NCBI GenBank assembly: GCA_937928635.1
Contig: CALFWM010000012.1
Span: 1-64,000 of the forward strand
Length of the DNA stretch: 64,000 bases
Direction: 5' to 3'
Source of the DNA: an uncultured Sulfitobacter sp.
GTDB taxonomy: Bacteria > Pseudomonadota > Alphaproteobacteria > Rhodobacterales > Rhodobacteraceae
The notes below the pieces were generated by a model, which saw nothing but the letters and a program-made list of their open reading frames with translations, was not told where the DNA came from and did no database searches. The translations under genes and the position numbers were made by a program. Below are positions 9,011-15,480 of the stretch, one piece after another (positions within the stretch are counted from its first letter, which is position 1; every line of letters begins with the position of its first letter).

Positions 9011-9347
9011 TATTTTGCCATCATATACGACGCCACGCGCACTCGCGAAGCGTCTTACCGCTTCTCCTCGATTCGTTTCAGACACTGTCCGCGAACTCGG
9101 ATGCTTTTGCAAAATTGGTCAGAAAGTCATTATGTTGGATCATCATGTGGTCACGTTTATGGAGGCGATGGAATGCCGCTCAAAGTCTTCAAACGGAACA
9201 AGCTTTATAGCTACAGGGGCACAGTTGCCGGTAGGCGATTACGAGGCCCTACGGGAACAGCGGACAAGAGGATCGCTGAAAGGATCGCAGCAGAAGTCGA
9301 AGCAAAAGCGTGGCAAAGTCATCTTGATGGACCGGGCGCAACGCTGA
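9003..9347 (+). CDS. HTH protein encoded largely in overlap with the integrase gene
   Basis: A 114-residue frame starting MSDILPSYTTPRALAKRL, with an HTH_17-like N-terminal half (LAKRLTASPRFVSDTVRELG, then KIGQKVIMLDHHVVTFMEAM). The second half is Lys/Arg/Gln rich (LREQRTRGSLKGSQQKSKQK) and lies entirely over the first 175 nt of the integrase gene in another frame. GAGG at about 8989-8992 precedes the ATG. From memory of the family, excisionase-like proteins with a basic tail overlapping integrase occur in other alphaproteobacterial elements, so both frames may be real. The N-terminal half is well supported; the basic tail less so. Confidence 0.6.
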   Translation: MSDILPSYTTPRALAKRLTASPRFVSDTVRELGCFCKIGQKVIMLDHHVVTFMEAMECRSKSSNGTSFIATGAQLPVGDYEALREQRTRGSLKGSQQKSKQKRGKVILMDRAQR

Positions 9348-10138
9348 CGTTTGCCCAAGCCGCAATTGCTTATAGGCAGGCAGCGCGCGACGACCGATTT
9401 CTTGATCGTGTTGAAGACTATTGGAAGGACACTTTAGTTCCAAAAATCACGGGCGAGGCTATCCGCCAGATGGCCCGAAAACTGTATCCCGGTGCGGCCA
9501 ATGCAACTTTGAACCGTCAAGGCATCGTACCGGCGCAAGCGATCATCAACTACGCAGCGGATTTGGATTGGTGCGCACGGATCAGTGTGAAGCGGTTCAA
9601 GGTCATTGCCAAGAGAAAGACCCCTGCAACACGGGGGTGGGTGGAAGCTTTCGCGCAGCAAGCGGTACAAGATGAGCTACACCACTTGGCTGCGCTGTGC
9701 CTATTTATGTTTGGCACGGGAGCGCGACGTGGTGAGGCATGTGCATTGACTTGGGGTGACGTTGAGCTGTTTCAGAAGAAGGCCGTGATTAATCAAACCA
9801 AAATCGATGACCAACGCGTCGCGCACCTCTCACGGCCAGTCATCGCGGCATTGGCGAACATTCCTTCAAACCGCAACCCTGACAGTCTGGTGTTCCAGTA
9901 TGCCTCTGGCGAAAGCGTTGGGCAGGTCTGGAACAACGTCATTGAGCGAGCGGGCATCGAAAAGCTTTCGCCCCATTGTTGCCGCCACGGATTTGCAACT
10001 TCGATGCTGCAGGCAGGGATAGACCCAAAGACTGTTGCTGTACGCGGTGGATGGAAAGACGTCGGAACAGTCATGAAATTCTATGCGCATGCGATGGATG
10101 ATCCGACCGTCACAGATGTGCTTTTTGGCACAAAATAG
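9173..10138 (+). CDS. Tyrosine recombinase / phage-type integrase
   Basis: A 321-residue integrase. An N-terminal arm-binding region (MPLKVFKRNKLYSYRGTVAG) and a SAM-like core-binding region lead to a catalytic domain with box I Arg in GTGARRGEACALTWGDV, the HxxR pair in SPHCCRHGFATSM, and the nucleophile Tyr in KFYAHAMDD; all catalytic positions look intact. The ATG at 9173 has GGAGG at 9161-9165, a good spacing; longer frames from 9101 lack this and are not protein-like. It should integrate and excise the element. A pair of 10-bp direct repeats lies about 100 nt downstream. Confidence 0.92.
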   Translation: MPLKVFKRNKLYSYRGTVAGRRLRGPTGTADKRIAERIAAEVEAKAWQSHLDGPGATLTFAQAAIAYRQAARDDRFLDRVEDYWKDTLVPKITGEAIRQMARKLYPGAANATLNRQGIVPAQAIINYAADLDWCARISVKRFKVIAKRKTPATRGWVEAFAQQAVQDELHHLAALCLFMFGTGARRGEACALTWGDVELFQKKAVINQTKIDDQRVAHLSRPVIAALANIPSNRNPDSLVFQYASGESVGQVWNNVIERAGIEKLSPHCCRHGFATSMLQAGIDPKTVAVRGGWKDVGTVMKFYAHAMDDPTVTDVLFGTK

Positions 10139-10241
10139 ACACAAGCTCAAGCGGTTAAGCAATCAAGTAACTGTAAATAAAAGGAAATATAACAATGACT
10201 TGGACCCTTCGTTGGGGAAGGGTGTCCCACGGACCGAACTA

Positions 10242-10263
10242 GGGTGGTGCACGGGGTGGTGCA
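10242..10263. repeat. Pair of 10-bp direct repeats downstream of the integrase
   Basis: GGGTGGTGCA occurs at 10242-10251 and again at 10254-10263, a 12-bp period, in the gap between the integrase and serB. Short direct repeats beside an integrase gene are typical of attachment or integrase arm sites, so this is a candidate part of an att site. No second copy was recognised on the gltS side of the element, so the assignment is tentative. Confidence 0.35.
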
Positions 10264-10338
10264 AGATGGAAATGAGGGCTATAGCGCCGCTTCATTCGCT
10301 TTTTGCGACAACGCTGACGCCAATCGGAAACTTTGCCT

Positions 10339-11214
10339 ATGTTCACCACCGTCCTGATCTCTGCGCCGAACGGTCCTGCGATGGACCCAGCTTTGGTCGA
10401 AAGCCTGCGGTCCGCCTGGGGGGGGAGTGCTGCGCGGTGGCTCGCAGCGGGGGAGGCTGTTGAGTTTGATCTGATGGCCATGCCTGATAACCGCTGGGAC
10501 GTCTGGGAGAGTTGTCAGGCTGTCGGCGTTGATCTGGTGGTCGTGCCCAGCGAAGGGCGGCGCAAAAGGATGGTGTTGGCCGATATGGACAGCACGATGA
10601 TTGAGCAAGAATGCATTGACGAGCTGGCGGATGCGGCGGGCGTGGGCAATCACGTCAAGGGTATCACCGCGCGTGCGATGAACGGCGAGCTTGATTTTGA
10701 AGAGGCGCTGCGCGAACGGGTTGGGCTGCTCAAAGGGCTGGACGCCGAGATCATTGATCAGGTGCTTGCGGAACGGATCACCCTGATGCCGGGCGGGCGT
10801 GCGTTGATTGCAACCATGAAAGCGCATGGAGCCTATGCGGCCCTGGTCTCTGGTGGGTTCACGGCCTTCACAGGCAAGGTTTCGCAGATGTTGGGGTTTG
10901 ATGAGAACACGGCAAATACGCTGTTGATCGAGAATGGTATGCTCACCGGTGATGTCGGCCTGCCGATCCTTGGCAAACAGGCAAAGGTAACCGCGCTGGA
11001 GGAGATCACAACAAGGTTGAGCCTTTCACAGGCAGATGTGATTGCTGTTGGGGATGGGGCAAATGATCTGGGCATGCTGCACCGTGCAGGTTTAGGGGTG
11101 GCCCTGCACGCAAAGCCCGCTGTCGCCGCAGAGTGTGATGTGCGTGTGAATTTTGGAGATCTGACGGCGCTTTTGTACGTGCAGGGTTTTGCCAAATCGG
11201 ATTTTGTCGCTTGA
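10339..11214 (+). CDS. serB: Phosphoserine phosphatase
   Basis: A 291-residue HAD-superfamily enzyme that removes phosphate from O-phosphoserine, the last step of serine synthesis. The nucleophile motif DMDSTMIEQECIDELAD, motif II in ALVSGGFTAFT and motif III/IV in VIAVGDGANDLGMLHRAGLG are all present, and the N-terminal 80 residues match the extra domain of long SerB proteins. The ATG at 10339 is preferred to TTG at 10333. It is the first clearly native gene to the right of the integrated element and is followed by a GC-rich hairpin. Confidence 0.95.
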   Translation: MFTTVLISAPNGPAMDPALVESLRSAWGGSAARWLAAGEAVEFDLMAMPDNRWDVWESCQAVGVDLVVVPSEGRRKRMVLADMDSTMIEQECIDELADAAGVGNHVKGITARAMNGELDFEEALRERVGLLKGLDAEIIDQVLAERITLMPGGRALIATMKAHGAYAALVSGGFTAFTGKVSQMLGFDENTANTLLIENGMLTGDVGLPILGKQAKVTALEEITTRLSLSQADVIAVGDGANDLGMLHRAGLGVALHAKPAVAAECDVRVNFGDLTALLYVQGFAKSDFVA

Positions 11215-11227
11215 TGAAAGGGGCGAA

Positions 11228-11255
11228 GGGGGGCCAGCCCCCCAGACCCCCCGGG
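11228..11255 (+). terminator. GC-rich hairpin downstream of serB
   Basis: GGGGGG-CCAG-CCCCCC (11228-11243) followed by AGACCCCCC gives a very stable stem starting about 14 nt after the serB stop. It lacks a clear T-run, so it may act as a transcript-stabilising or pausing structure. Similar G6/C6 units are, to my recollection, a recurrent intergenic motif in Rhodobacteraceae genomes; this would need a genome search. Confidence 0.5.
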
Positions 11256-11286
11256 AATGTTAAGGCCAGAAAGAGGGACGTGTTTC

Positions 11287-11334
11287 TAATTAACGCTTTA
11301 CTTAATTAACGCTTTACTTAATTAACGATTTTGT
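11287..11334 (+). promoter_or_regulatory. Three tandem 16-bp repeats upstream of the ArsR regulator gene
   Basis: TAATTAACGCTTTACT is repeated exactly at 11287-11302 and 11303-11318, and a third, diverged copy (TAATTAACGATTTTGT) fills 11319-11334. The array ends 13 nt before the ATG of the ArsR gene, so it overlaps the promoter or leader. The period of 16 bp and position suggest an autoregulatory operator array for this regulator. Each unit carries TTAA, but the spacing does not match the CtrA motif. Confidence 0.6.
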
Positions 11335-11347
11335 TAAAATTTGACCC

Positions 11348-11680
11348 ATGAGCCAGATTGCCAAAACATTTGCAGCCTTGTCAGACCCAACGCGATTGAG
11401 TGTTGTGGAGGCGTTGATGCAGCATGGTGAATTGCCCGCCGGGGCGCTTGTGGCCCATGCCAATATGACGGCACCCGCAGTGTCGCGGCATCTGAAAGTG
11501 TTGCGCGAGGCGGGCGTGATCACGCAGCGGGTTGAAGGGACAAAGCGGATGTACCGCGTGGCCCCGGAGTCCGTCAAAGCGATTTCAGATTGGACCATTT
11601 CACATCAGAGCTTTTGGGAAGGCAGCCTTGATCGGCTGGACGCCTTATTGGCCGCCACACCGGAGCAACAGGATGAGTGA
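11348..11680 (+). CDS. ArsR-family winged-helix transcriptional regulator
   Basis: A 110-residue protein with the ArsR fold throughout: FAALSDPTRLSVVEALMQHG at the N-terminus, the recognition helix region APAVSRHLKVLREAGVI, and the wing (RVEGTKRMYRV). It has no CxC metal-binding motif, and belongs with ArsR regulators that are paired with SRPBCC (AHSA1) proteins. The next gene starts 8 nt before its stop. It probably represses its own operon through the tandem repeats immediately upstream. The inducing signal is unknown. Confidence 0.9.
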   Translation: MSQIAKTFAALSDPTRLSVVEALMQHGELPAGALVAHANMTAPAVSRHLKVLREAGVITQRVEGTKRMYRVAPESVKAISDWTISHQSFWEGSLDRLDALLAATPEQQDE

Positions 11681-12104
11681 CATCCGTCTGGAAAGAGAAT
11701 TCAAGGTCTCGCCCGCGCGGTTGTTCTACGTTTTGACATCAGACGCGCAGGTGCTGCAATGGTGGGGGCATGATGGTTGGGTCATGCAAGATGCGCAGTT
11801 GGACTTTACCCGCACAGGCCCTTGGTATTCGGTGATGCTGGGCGAGGACGGCACGCTGTTCAAGATGTCCGGCGTCGTCACCAAGGTGCAGCCCGTTGAG
11901 ACCATCGGGTTTACCTGGGCCTGGCATGACGGGGATGACGTGCGGGGGCATGAAAGTCATGTGACCTTTACCATCCAGGAAACGTCAACCGGCTCGAAAC
12001 TGGTGATTGACCACCGGGATTTGCCCACAGACGAAAATGCCGCGTCCCATGCAAGAGGCTGGGCAAGCCCGCTTGGGCGTTTGGAACGGCTTTTACAGAC
12101 CTGA
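11673..12104 (+). CDS. SRPBCC (AHSA1/START-like) domain protein
   Basis: A 143-residue protein of the AHSA1 group of the SRPBCC fold, a helix-grip domain that binds hydrophobic ligands. Diagnostic segments are LEREFKVSPARLFYVLTS near the start, VLQWWGHDGW, and GFTWAWHDGDD followed by SHVTFTIQE. The ATG at 11673 overlaps the end of the ArsR gene by 8 nt, a standard pairing in which the two are co-expressed. Ligand and activity are unknown. Confidence 0.85.
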   Translation: MSDIRLEREFKVSPARLFYVLTSDAQVLQWWGHDGWVMQDAQLDFTRTGPWYSVMLGEDGTLFKMSGVVTKVQPVETIGFTWAWHDGDDVRGHESHVTFTIQETSTGSKLVIDHRDLPTDENAASHARGWASPLGRLERLLQT

Positions 12105-12127
12105 ATTTAGCAAGAGGGAGATTGAAA

Positions 12128-12439
12128 ATGGCTGAATATCTATTGGCGTACCACGGGGGCTCGATGCCCGACACTCCTGAAGAAGGCGAGAAGGTTATGG
12201 CCGCCTGGGGGGCCTGGATGGAAGGGCTGGGGGACAGTATCACCAACCCCGGCGCGCCTGTTGGGATGTCCAAAACCGTCAGTGCGGCAGGGGTGACTGA
12301 CAATGGGGGGCCAAATCCGCTGTCCGGTTTTACGATTGTCAAAGCAGAGAGTCTGGAAGCTGCCTGTAAGATGGCCGCGGGCTGTCCGATCAACCAGTCA
12401 GGCGGGTCCGTCGAAGTGGCGGAGATCATGCCGATGTGA
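12128..12439 (+). CDS. YCII-related domain protein
   Basis: A 103-residue protein with the features of the YCII/DGPF-like family: an N-terminal strand MAEYLLAYHGG, a conserved AAWGAWMEGLGDSI helix region, FTIVKAESLEAACKMAAGCP and a terminal VEVAEIMPM strand. Members have a ferredoxin-like fold and are often encoded next to ArsR/SRPBCC genes or ECF sigma factors; the biochemical role is uncertain. ATG at 12128 follows a GAGGGAG ribosome binding site. It is the third gene of the ArsR operon, 23 nt after the SRPBCC gene. Confidence 0.8.
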   Translation: MAEYLLAYHGGSMPDTPEEGEKVMAAWGAWMEGLGDSITNPGAPVGMSKTVSAAGVTDNGGPNPLSGFTIVKAESLEAACKMAAGCPINQSGGSVEVAEIMPM

Positions 12440-12473
12440 GCTGCTTTGCCTTTCGCCTTGCGGTAAATCAAAC

Positions 12474-12511
12474 GATGGTCCGTAGCCAAAACGCAGCAGC
12501 TACAGACCATC
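12474..12511. terminator. Imperfect hairpin between convergent genes
   Basis: GATGGTCCGTAG (12474-12485) can pair with CTACAGACCATC (12500-12511) apart from one mismatch, with a 14-nt loop. It lies in the 82-nt gap between the convergent YCII and coiled-coil genes, as expected for a bidirectional terminator. No long T-run follows. Confidence 0.5.
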
Positions 12512-12521
12512 CTTTGAGGCT

Positions 12522-13223
12522 TTATTCAGACCCAAAGAGCCTGTCCGTCCAGCCGCCCAGGCTGTCTTGCCAGCCGCTTGCAAATTCGGTGTCTGGCAAG
12601 TCTATCGACAGCTCTGAAACCTGTTCAAATCCCTGCTTTGCCAACGACCAGGCACCTGAGGGACTGTTCTTTACGGATGCCCAAAGTTCTTCTTTGGTGG
12701 GGACGGTCATGCCGCAGACCACATCTGTGTCAGGGTCAGCCTTATCTTTGCCATTCAGCGCTGTCTCTAGCGCATCCATATCCCGCATCGTTGCGCAGGC
12801 CGAATGAAGTTCATACCCTGTGGCGGCGACGATAACCGCGATGCCCAAAAACGGGATGGATTGCCCGGCTGCGCTGGAAAGATTTGTCGCCGCGACCTTT
12901 GCCGTGCGGCGTTTCACGGATCCGGTTGTCTTTTTCACCTGTGACATAAGCGCTGCATTTCGCGCGGTTGATGCCACAAGTTCAACTTTGAGTTTGCGAT
13001 TTTCGGCGGCCAAACCGGCACTGCGTTTTTGAAGCAGGGCGCGGTCCCGGGGGTCCGCCGCACCGATGGATCGCAAACCAAGGGTTGTCTGAAGCGCTTG
13101 TGACACCATCGCATGTACATCCGGCACGGTGAGGGAGGCGATGTTCAACGCAAACATCCCGATGAACACCAGGAAAATGGCGGAGGAAAACAGACGGCGG
13201 ACAAAGCGAAAGACCATACGCAT
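12522..13223 (-). CDS. Uncharacterised membrane-anchored protein
   Basis: A 233-residue protein of unrecognised family. An N-terminal hydrophobic helix at about residues 11-32 (FSSAIFLVFIGMFALNIASL) is followed by a Lys/Arg/Ala-rich helical stretch with coiled-coil character (SAGLAAENRKLKVELVASTA), a second hydrophobic segment near residues 118-135 (IPFLGIAVIVAATGYELHSA) and an acidic C-terminus with two Cys. Topology suggests an inner-membrane protein with a soluble part. Its ATG lies 1 nt after the asparaginase stop, so the two genes are co-transcribed. No function can be assigned. Confidence 0.7.
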   Translation of the reverse strand: MRMVFRFVRRLFSSAIFLVFIGMFALNIASLTVPDVHAMVSQALQTTLGLRSIGAADPRDRALLQKRSAGLAAENRKLKVELVASTARNAALMSQVKKTTGSVKRRTAKVAATNLSSAAGQSIPFLGIAVIVAATGYELHSACATMRDMDALETALNGKDKADPDTDVVCGMTVPTKEELWASVKNSPSGAWSLAKQGFEQVSELSIDLPDTEFASGWQDSLGGWTDRLFGSE

Positions 13224-13224
13224 C

Positions 13225-14211
13225 TTAGGAAATGCTCCATTCCGGTGCTGGTTTCAGTGTCCCTGTCTCAACCCCGCGCCAGTTCCTGATGGGCGCATTC
13301 ATACGTTTCAAGGCAGTCGGATGATCAGCGTCAAGTGCGCCAAGACACACCAACACAGCGGCAATTGCACATTCAGCCGCGCGGGTGGTGCCACAGGCCG
13401 CTTTGAGTGCGACGCCAAGTTTGCGTTCAGGCAGGATGGCAATAAAGAACCCTTCGGCACCTGTTTTCAGGGCGACTTTGCCGTCCATCGCCCGCATCAG
13501 TTCGGTGCAGGCGCGTCCCTCCCCCGCGACAAGATCAGGGTGCAGGCGCATGGCGCTGTGCAATCGGGATTCGGGCGAACCGTCAGGTGCGGCAGCAAAC
13601 TGGGCCATCGCGCGGGCCATGCCGTGCAACGTACAGGCGAAATTTGGAGCAGAACAGCCATCAATGCCAAACCCAGGGGAGGTTTCTTGAGTGGTTGCTT
13701 CAAATGCCTCAAGGCAGGCTGTTTGGACAGGATGTGCAGGGTCGATGTATTCCGGACCGGCCCTAAGATGTTTGGCCAGCGTTAGAAAACCAGCGTGTTT
13801 TCCGGAACAATTGTTGTGCATCTGGCAGGGCATGTCATGCGCGCGGACCAAAGCATCACGTGCATCCCGGTCATTGGGTTCTTGTGGGCCACAGCGAAGG
13901 GCATCATCGCGTAATCCCAGCGTTTTCAACCAATCACCAACACGATCTGTATGTATCGCCGCCCCTTGATGGGAGGCACAGGCGAGCGCCAATTGCTCGG
14001 TCGTCAAACCCGCGGCATCCGCCGCCCCCGAGGTGATCAGCGGCAGGGCCTGGATCATCTTGGAGGACGAACGCGGTAACACAACGACGTTTGGATCGCC
14101 CCAGGCCTGCACGATTTGACCAGTGTCATCACAGGCAACCGCATGCCCGGAATGGACACTTTCCAGAAACGGCCCGCGCCAGATTTCCGCAAATGGGGCT
14201 GGTTTCATCAT
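13225..14211 (-). CDS. Asparaginase of the Rhizobium-type (asparaginase II, PF06089)
   Basis: A 328-residue enzyme of the family that includes the thermolabile/inducible asparaginases of Rhizobium, unrelated to E. coli AnsA/AnsB. Recognisable segments are VVVLPRSSSKMIQALPLITSG, the Ser/Lys-containing LACASHQG region, the Cys/Gly-rich MHNNCSGKHAGFL and GFGIDGCSAPNF. It should hydrolyse L-asparagine to aspartate and ammonia. Length matches the family (about 330-360). It is followed after 1 nt by the unknown membrane protein gene. Confidence 0.87.
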   Translation of the reverse strand: MMKPAPFAEIWRGPFLESVHSGHAVACDDTGQIVQAWGDPNVVVLPRSSSKMIQALPLITSGAADAAGLTTEQLALACASHQGAAIHTDRVGDWLKTLGLRDDALRCGPQEPNDRDARDALVRAHDMPCQMHNNCSGKHAGFLTLAKHLRAGPEYIDPAHPVQTACLEAFEATTQETSPGFGIDGCSAPNFACTLHGMARAMAQFAAAPDGSPESRLHSAMRLHPDLVAGEGRACTELMRAMDGKVALKTGAEGFFIAILPERKLGVALKAACGTTRAAECAIAAVLVCLGALDADHPTALKRMNAPIRNWRGVETGTLKPAPEWSIS

Positions 14212-14399
14212 CTTGTTCCCTCGTACACGTGAAATTTATGGGCAAAAACCCGCCAAATAGGGTTTTGTCTGTCGCATGATTGGCGTTATTATGCTTGTTG
14301 TCGAGACAGAGACGGGCACTTGCAAGAGAGCGGCACAAAAATCAGCTGCCATCAGGGCCCATGGCGTATTGAGGTTAAGGACAGCTGGAGGCTGGACAG

Positions 14400-14930
14400 A
14401 TGCACATTTTTAGGATGATTGCCGGTGCGACGACGGTCGCCGCCCTTGTGGCAGGTGGCGCAACCGCGCAGGAGCAAAGCACAAATCGGGTGGCGGCCAA
14501 GACCGACTGGTCTGTGTTCGTAGAAGACAACCCCACCGAATGCTGGGGTGTTTCGACGCCCAAGGAAACCGTTAATTCGCGTGATGGCCGTGTGGTTGCT
14601 GTGAACCGGGGTCAAACCTTGTTGATGGTGTTTTACCGCCCGTCTGCTGGTGCCAATGGCCAGGTCGCCTTTACCGGTGGCTACCCGTTTGCATCTGGGT
14701 CATCGGTCAATCTCGATATCTCAGGCAACACGTTTGAATTGTTTACCGAAGGCGAATGGGCCTGGCCCGCGACAACAGCGGATGATGCCAAAATCATCAC
14801 TGCGATGAAACGCGGGGCCAATGCGGTGCTGAGCGGTCAGTCCGGCCGGGGCACCAACACCAAGGATACATTCAGCTTGCTGGGGTTCACCGCAGCGGTG
14901 GAAGATGCGGCAAAACGCTGCGGCGGTTAA
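14400..14930 (+). CDS. Invasion-associated locus B (IalB)-like periplasmic protein
   Basis: A 176-residue secreted protein. A signal peptide (MHIFRMIAGATTVAALVAGG, cleavage near ATAQE) precedes an IalB-type beta-rich domain: DWSVFVEDNPTECWGVSTP, GQVAFTGGYPF, FTEGEWAWPAT, and the helical end DTFSLLGFTAAVEDAAKRC. Members are widespread in alphaproteobacteria, where the name comes from Bartonella; in free-living roseobacters the role is unknown. Two Cys residues near the ends of the domain could form a disulfide. GGAGG 8 nt before the ATG supports the start. Confidence 0.75.
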   Translation: MHIFRMIAGATTVAALVAGGATAQEQSTNRVAAKTDWSVFVEDNPTECWGVSTPKETVNSRDGRVVAVNRGQTLLMVFYRPSAGANGQVAFTGGYPFASGSSVNLDISGNTFELFTEGEWAWPATTADDAKIITAMKRGANAVLSGQSGRGTNTKDTFSLLGFTAAVEDAAKRCGG

Positions 14931-15480
14931 GCCAAATCATGGGCGCGGTGGCCATTGATAAAGGATCAGACACTTCGACACAGATCCGATATCTTGGAGG
15001 GTGAATTTGATATATTGGATTTTGTCTTCTGAGATGCGAGGGTGCACGCAGGCCGCTACATCACCCAAGAGCAGAAATGCAAAAACCTGAATCACCTAAC
15101 CCTGCCTGAAATCAAAGATTTCAACTGGTTAGGAGATGCAGTGTGTTTCAAGTTATTTGCATTTCGCTATAGTCATCAGCGCAATTCCATCAAGGCGCAC
15201 CCGATGCCCGCTGTAACTACGGGGGTCCCTACTGCTGTTCAGGCTTAAAGCGCCACGCCTGAAACTTGGAACGCCGATACCCTGCCGCGCTCCGCATTCT
15301 CGGGACGTCAGCGATACGTGATGTTTCACGTTAAAGGCGGGACGCTATAGCGGCCAAAACAGGCCGTTAACCGCGCAAAATATTGTCTTTACGGGAAATA
15401 CGCGACCAAAGCCTAGACATTCCAATGGCGGACTTTAAAGAAAGCTGTAAAATAGTGTTCTTCAAGAAAGGGTGTGAGTA
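14931..15480. other. 550-bp intergenic region upstream of the RTX gene
   Basis: No convincing gene was found: the only plus-strand frame of note (15042-15248) lacks an ATG and a ribosome binding site and looks non-coding. The region contains a short palindrome ACGTGA-TGTT-TCACGT (15316-15331) that overlaps a 13-of-16 match to the parS consensus at 15322-15337, and a GAAAGGG ribosome binding site for the RTX gene at about 15465. It probably holds the RTX promoter and regulatory DNA. Confidence 0.5.

Larger units (their letters stand above)
8023..10138. mobile_element. Small integrated element with tyrosine integrase
   Basis: Five short genes between the housekeeping genes gltS and serB form a module: a small membrane protein and an XRE regulator on the minus strand, then, divergently, an excisionase-like protein, a second HTH protein and a phage-type integrase on the plus strand. 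This is the arrangement of a minimal integrative element or prophage remnant (repressor, excisionase, integrase). Outer boundaries are uncertain: no tRNA target and no flanking direct repeats long enough to be att sites were recognised. No structural, replication or conjugation genes are present. Confidence 0.6.

Noticed and set aside
15042..15248. A 68-codon plus-strand frame in the gap upstream of the RTX gene
   Set aside because: GTG start without ribosome binding site, no recognisable domain, composition not convincing.
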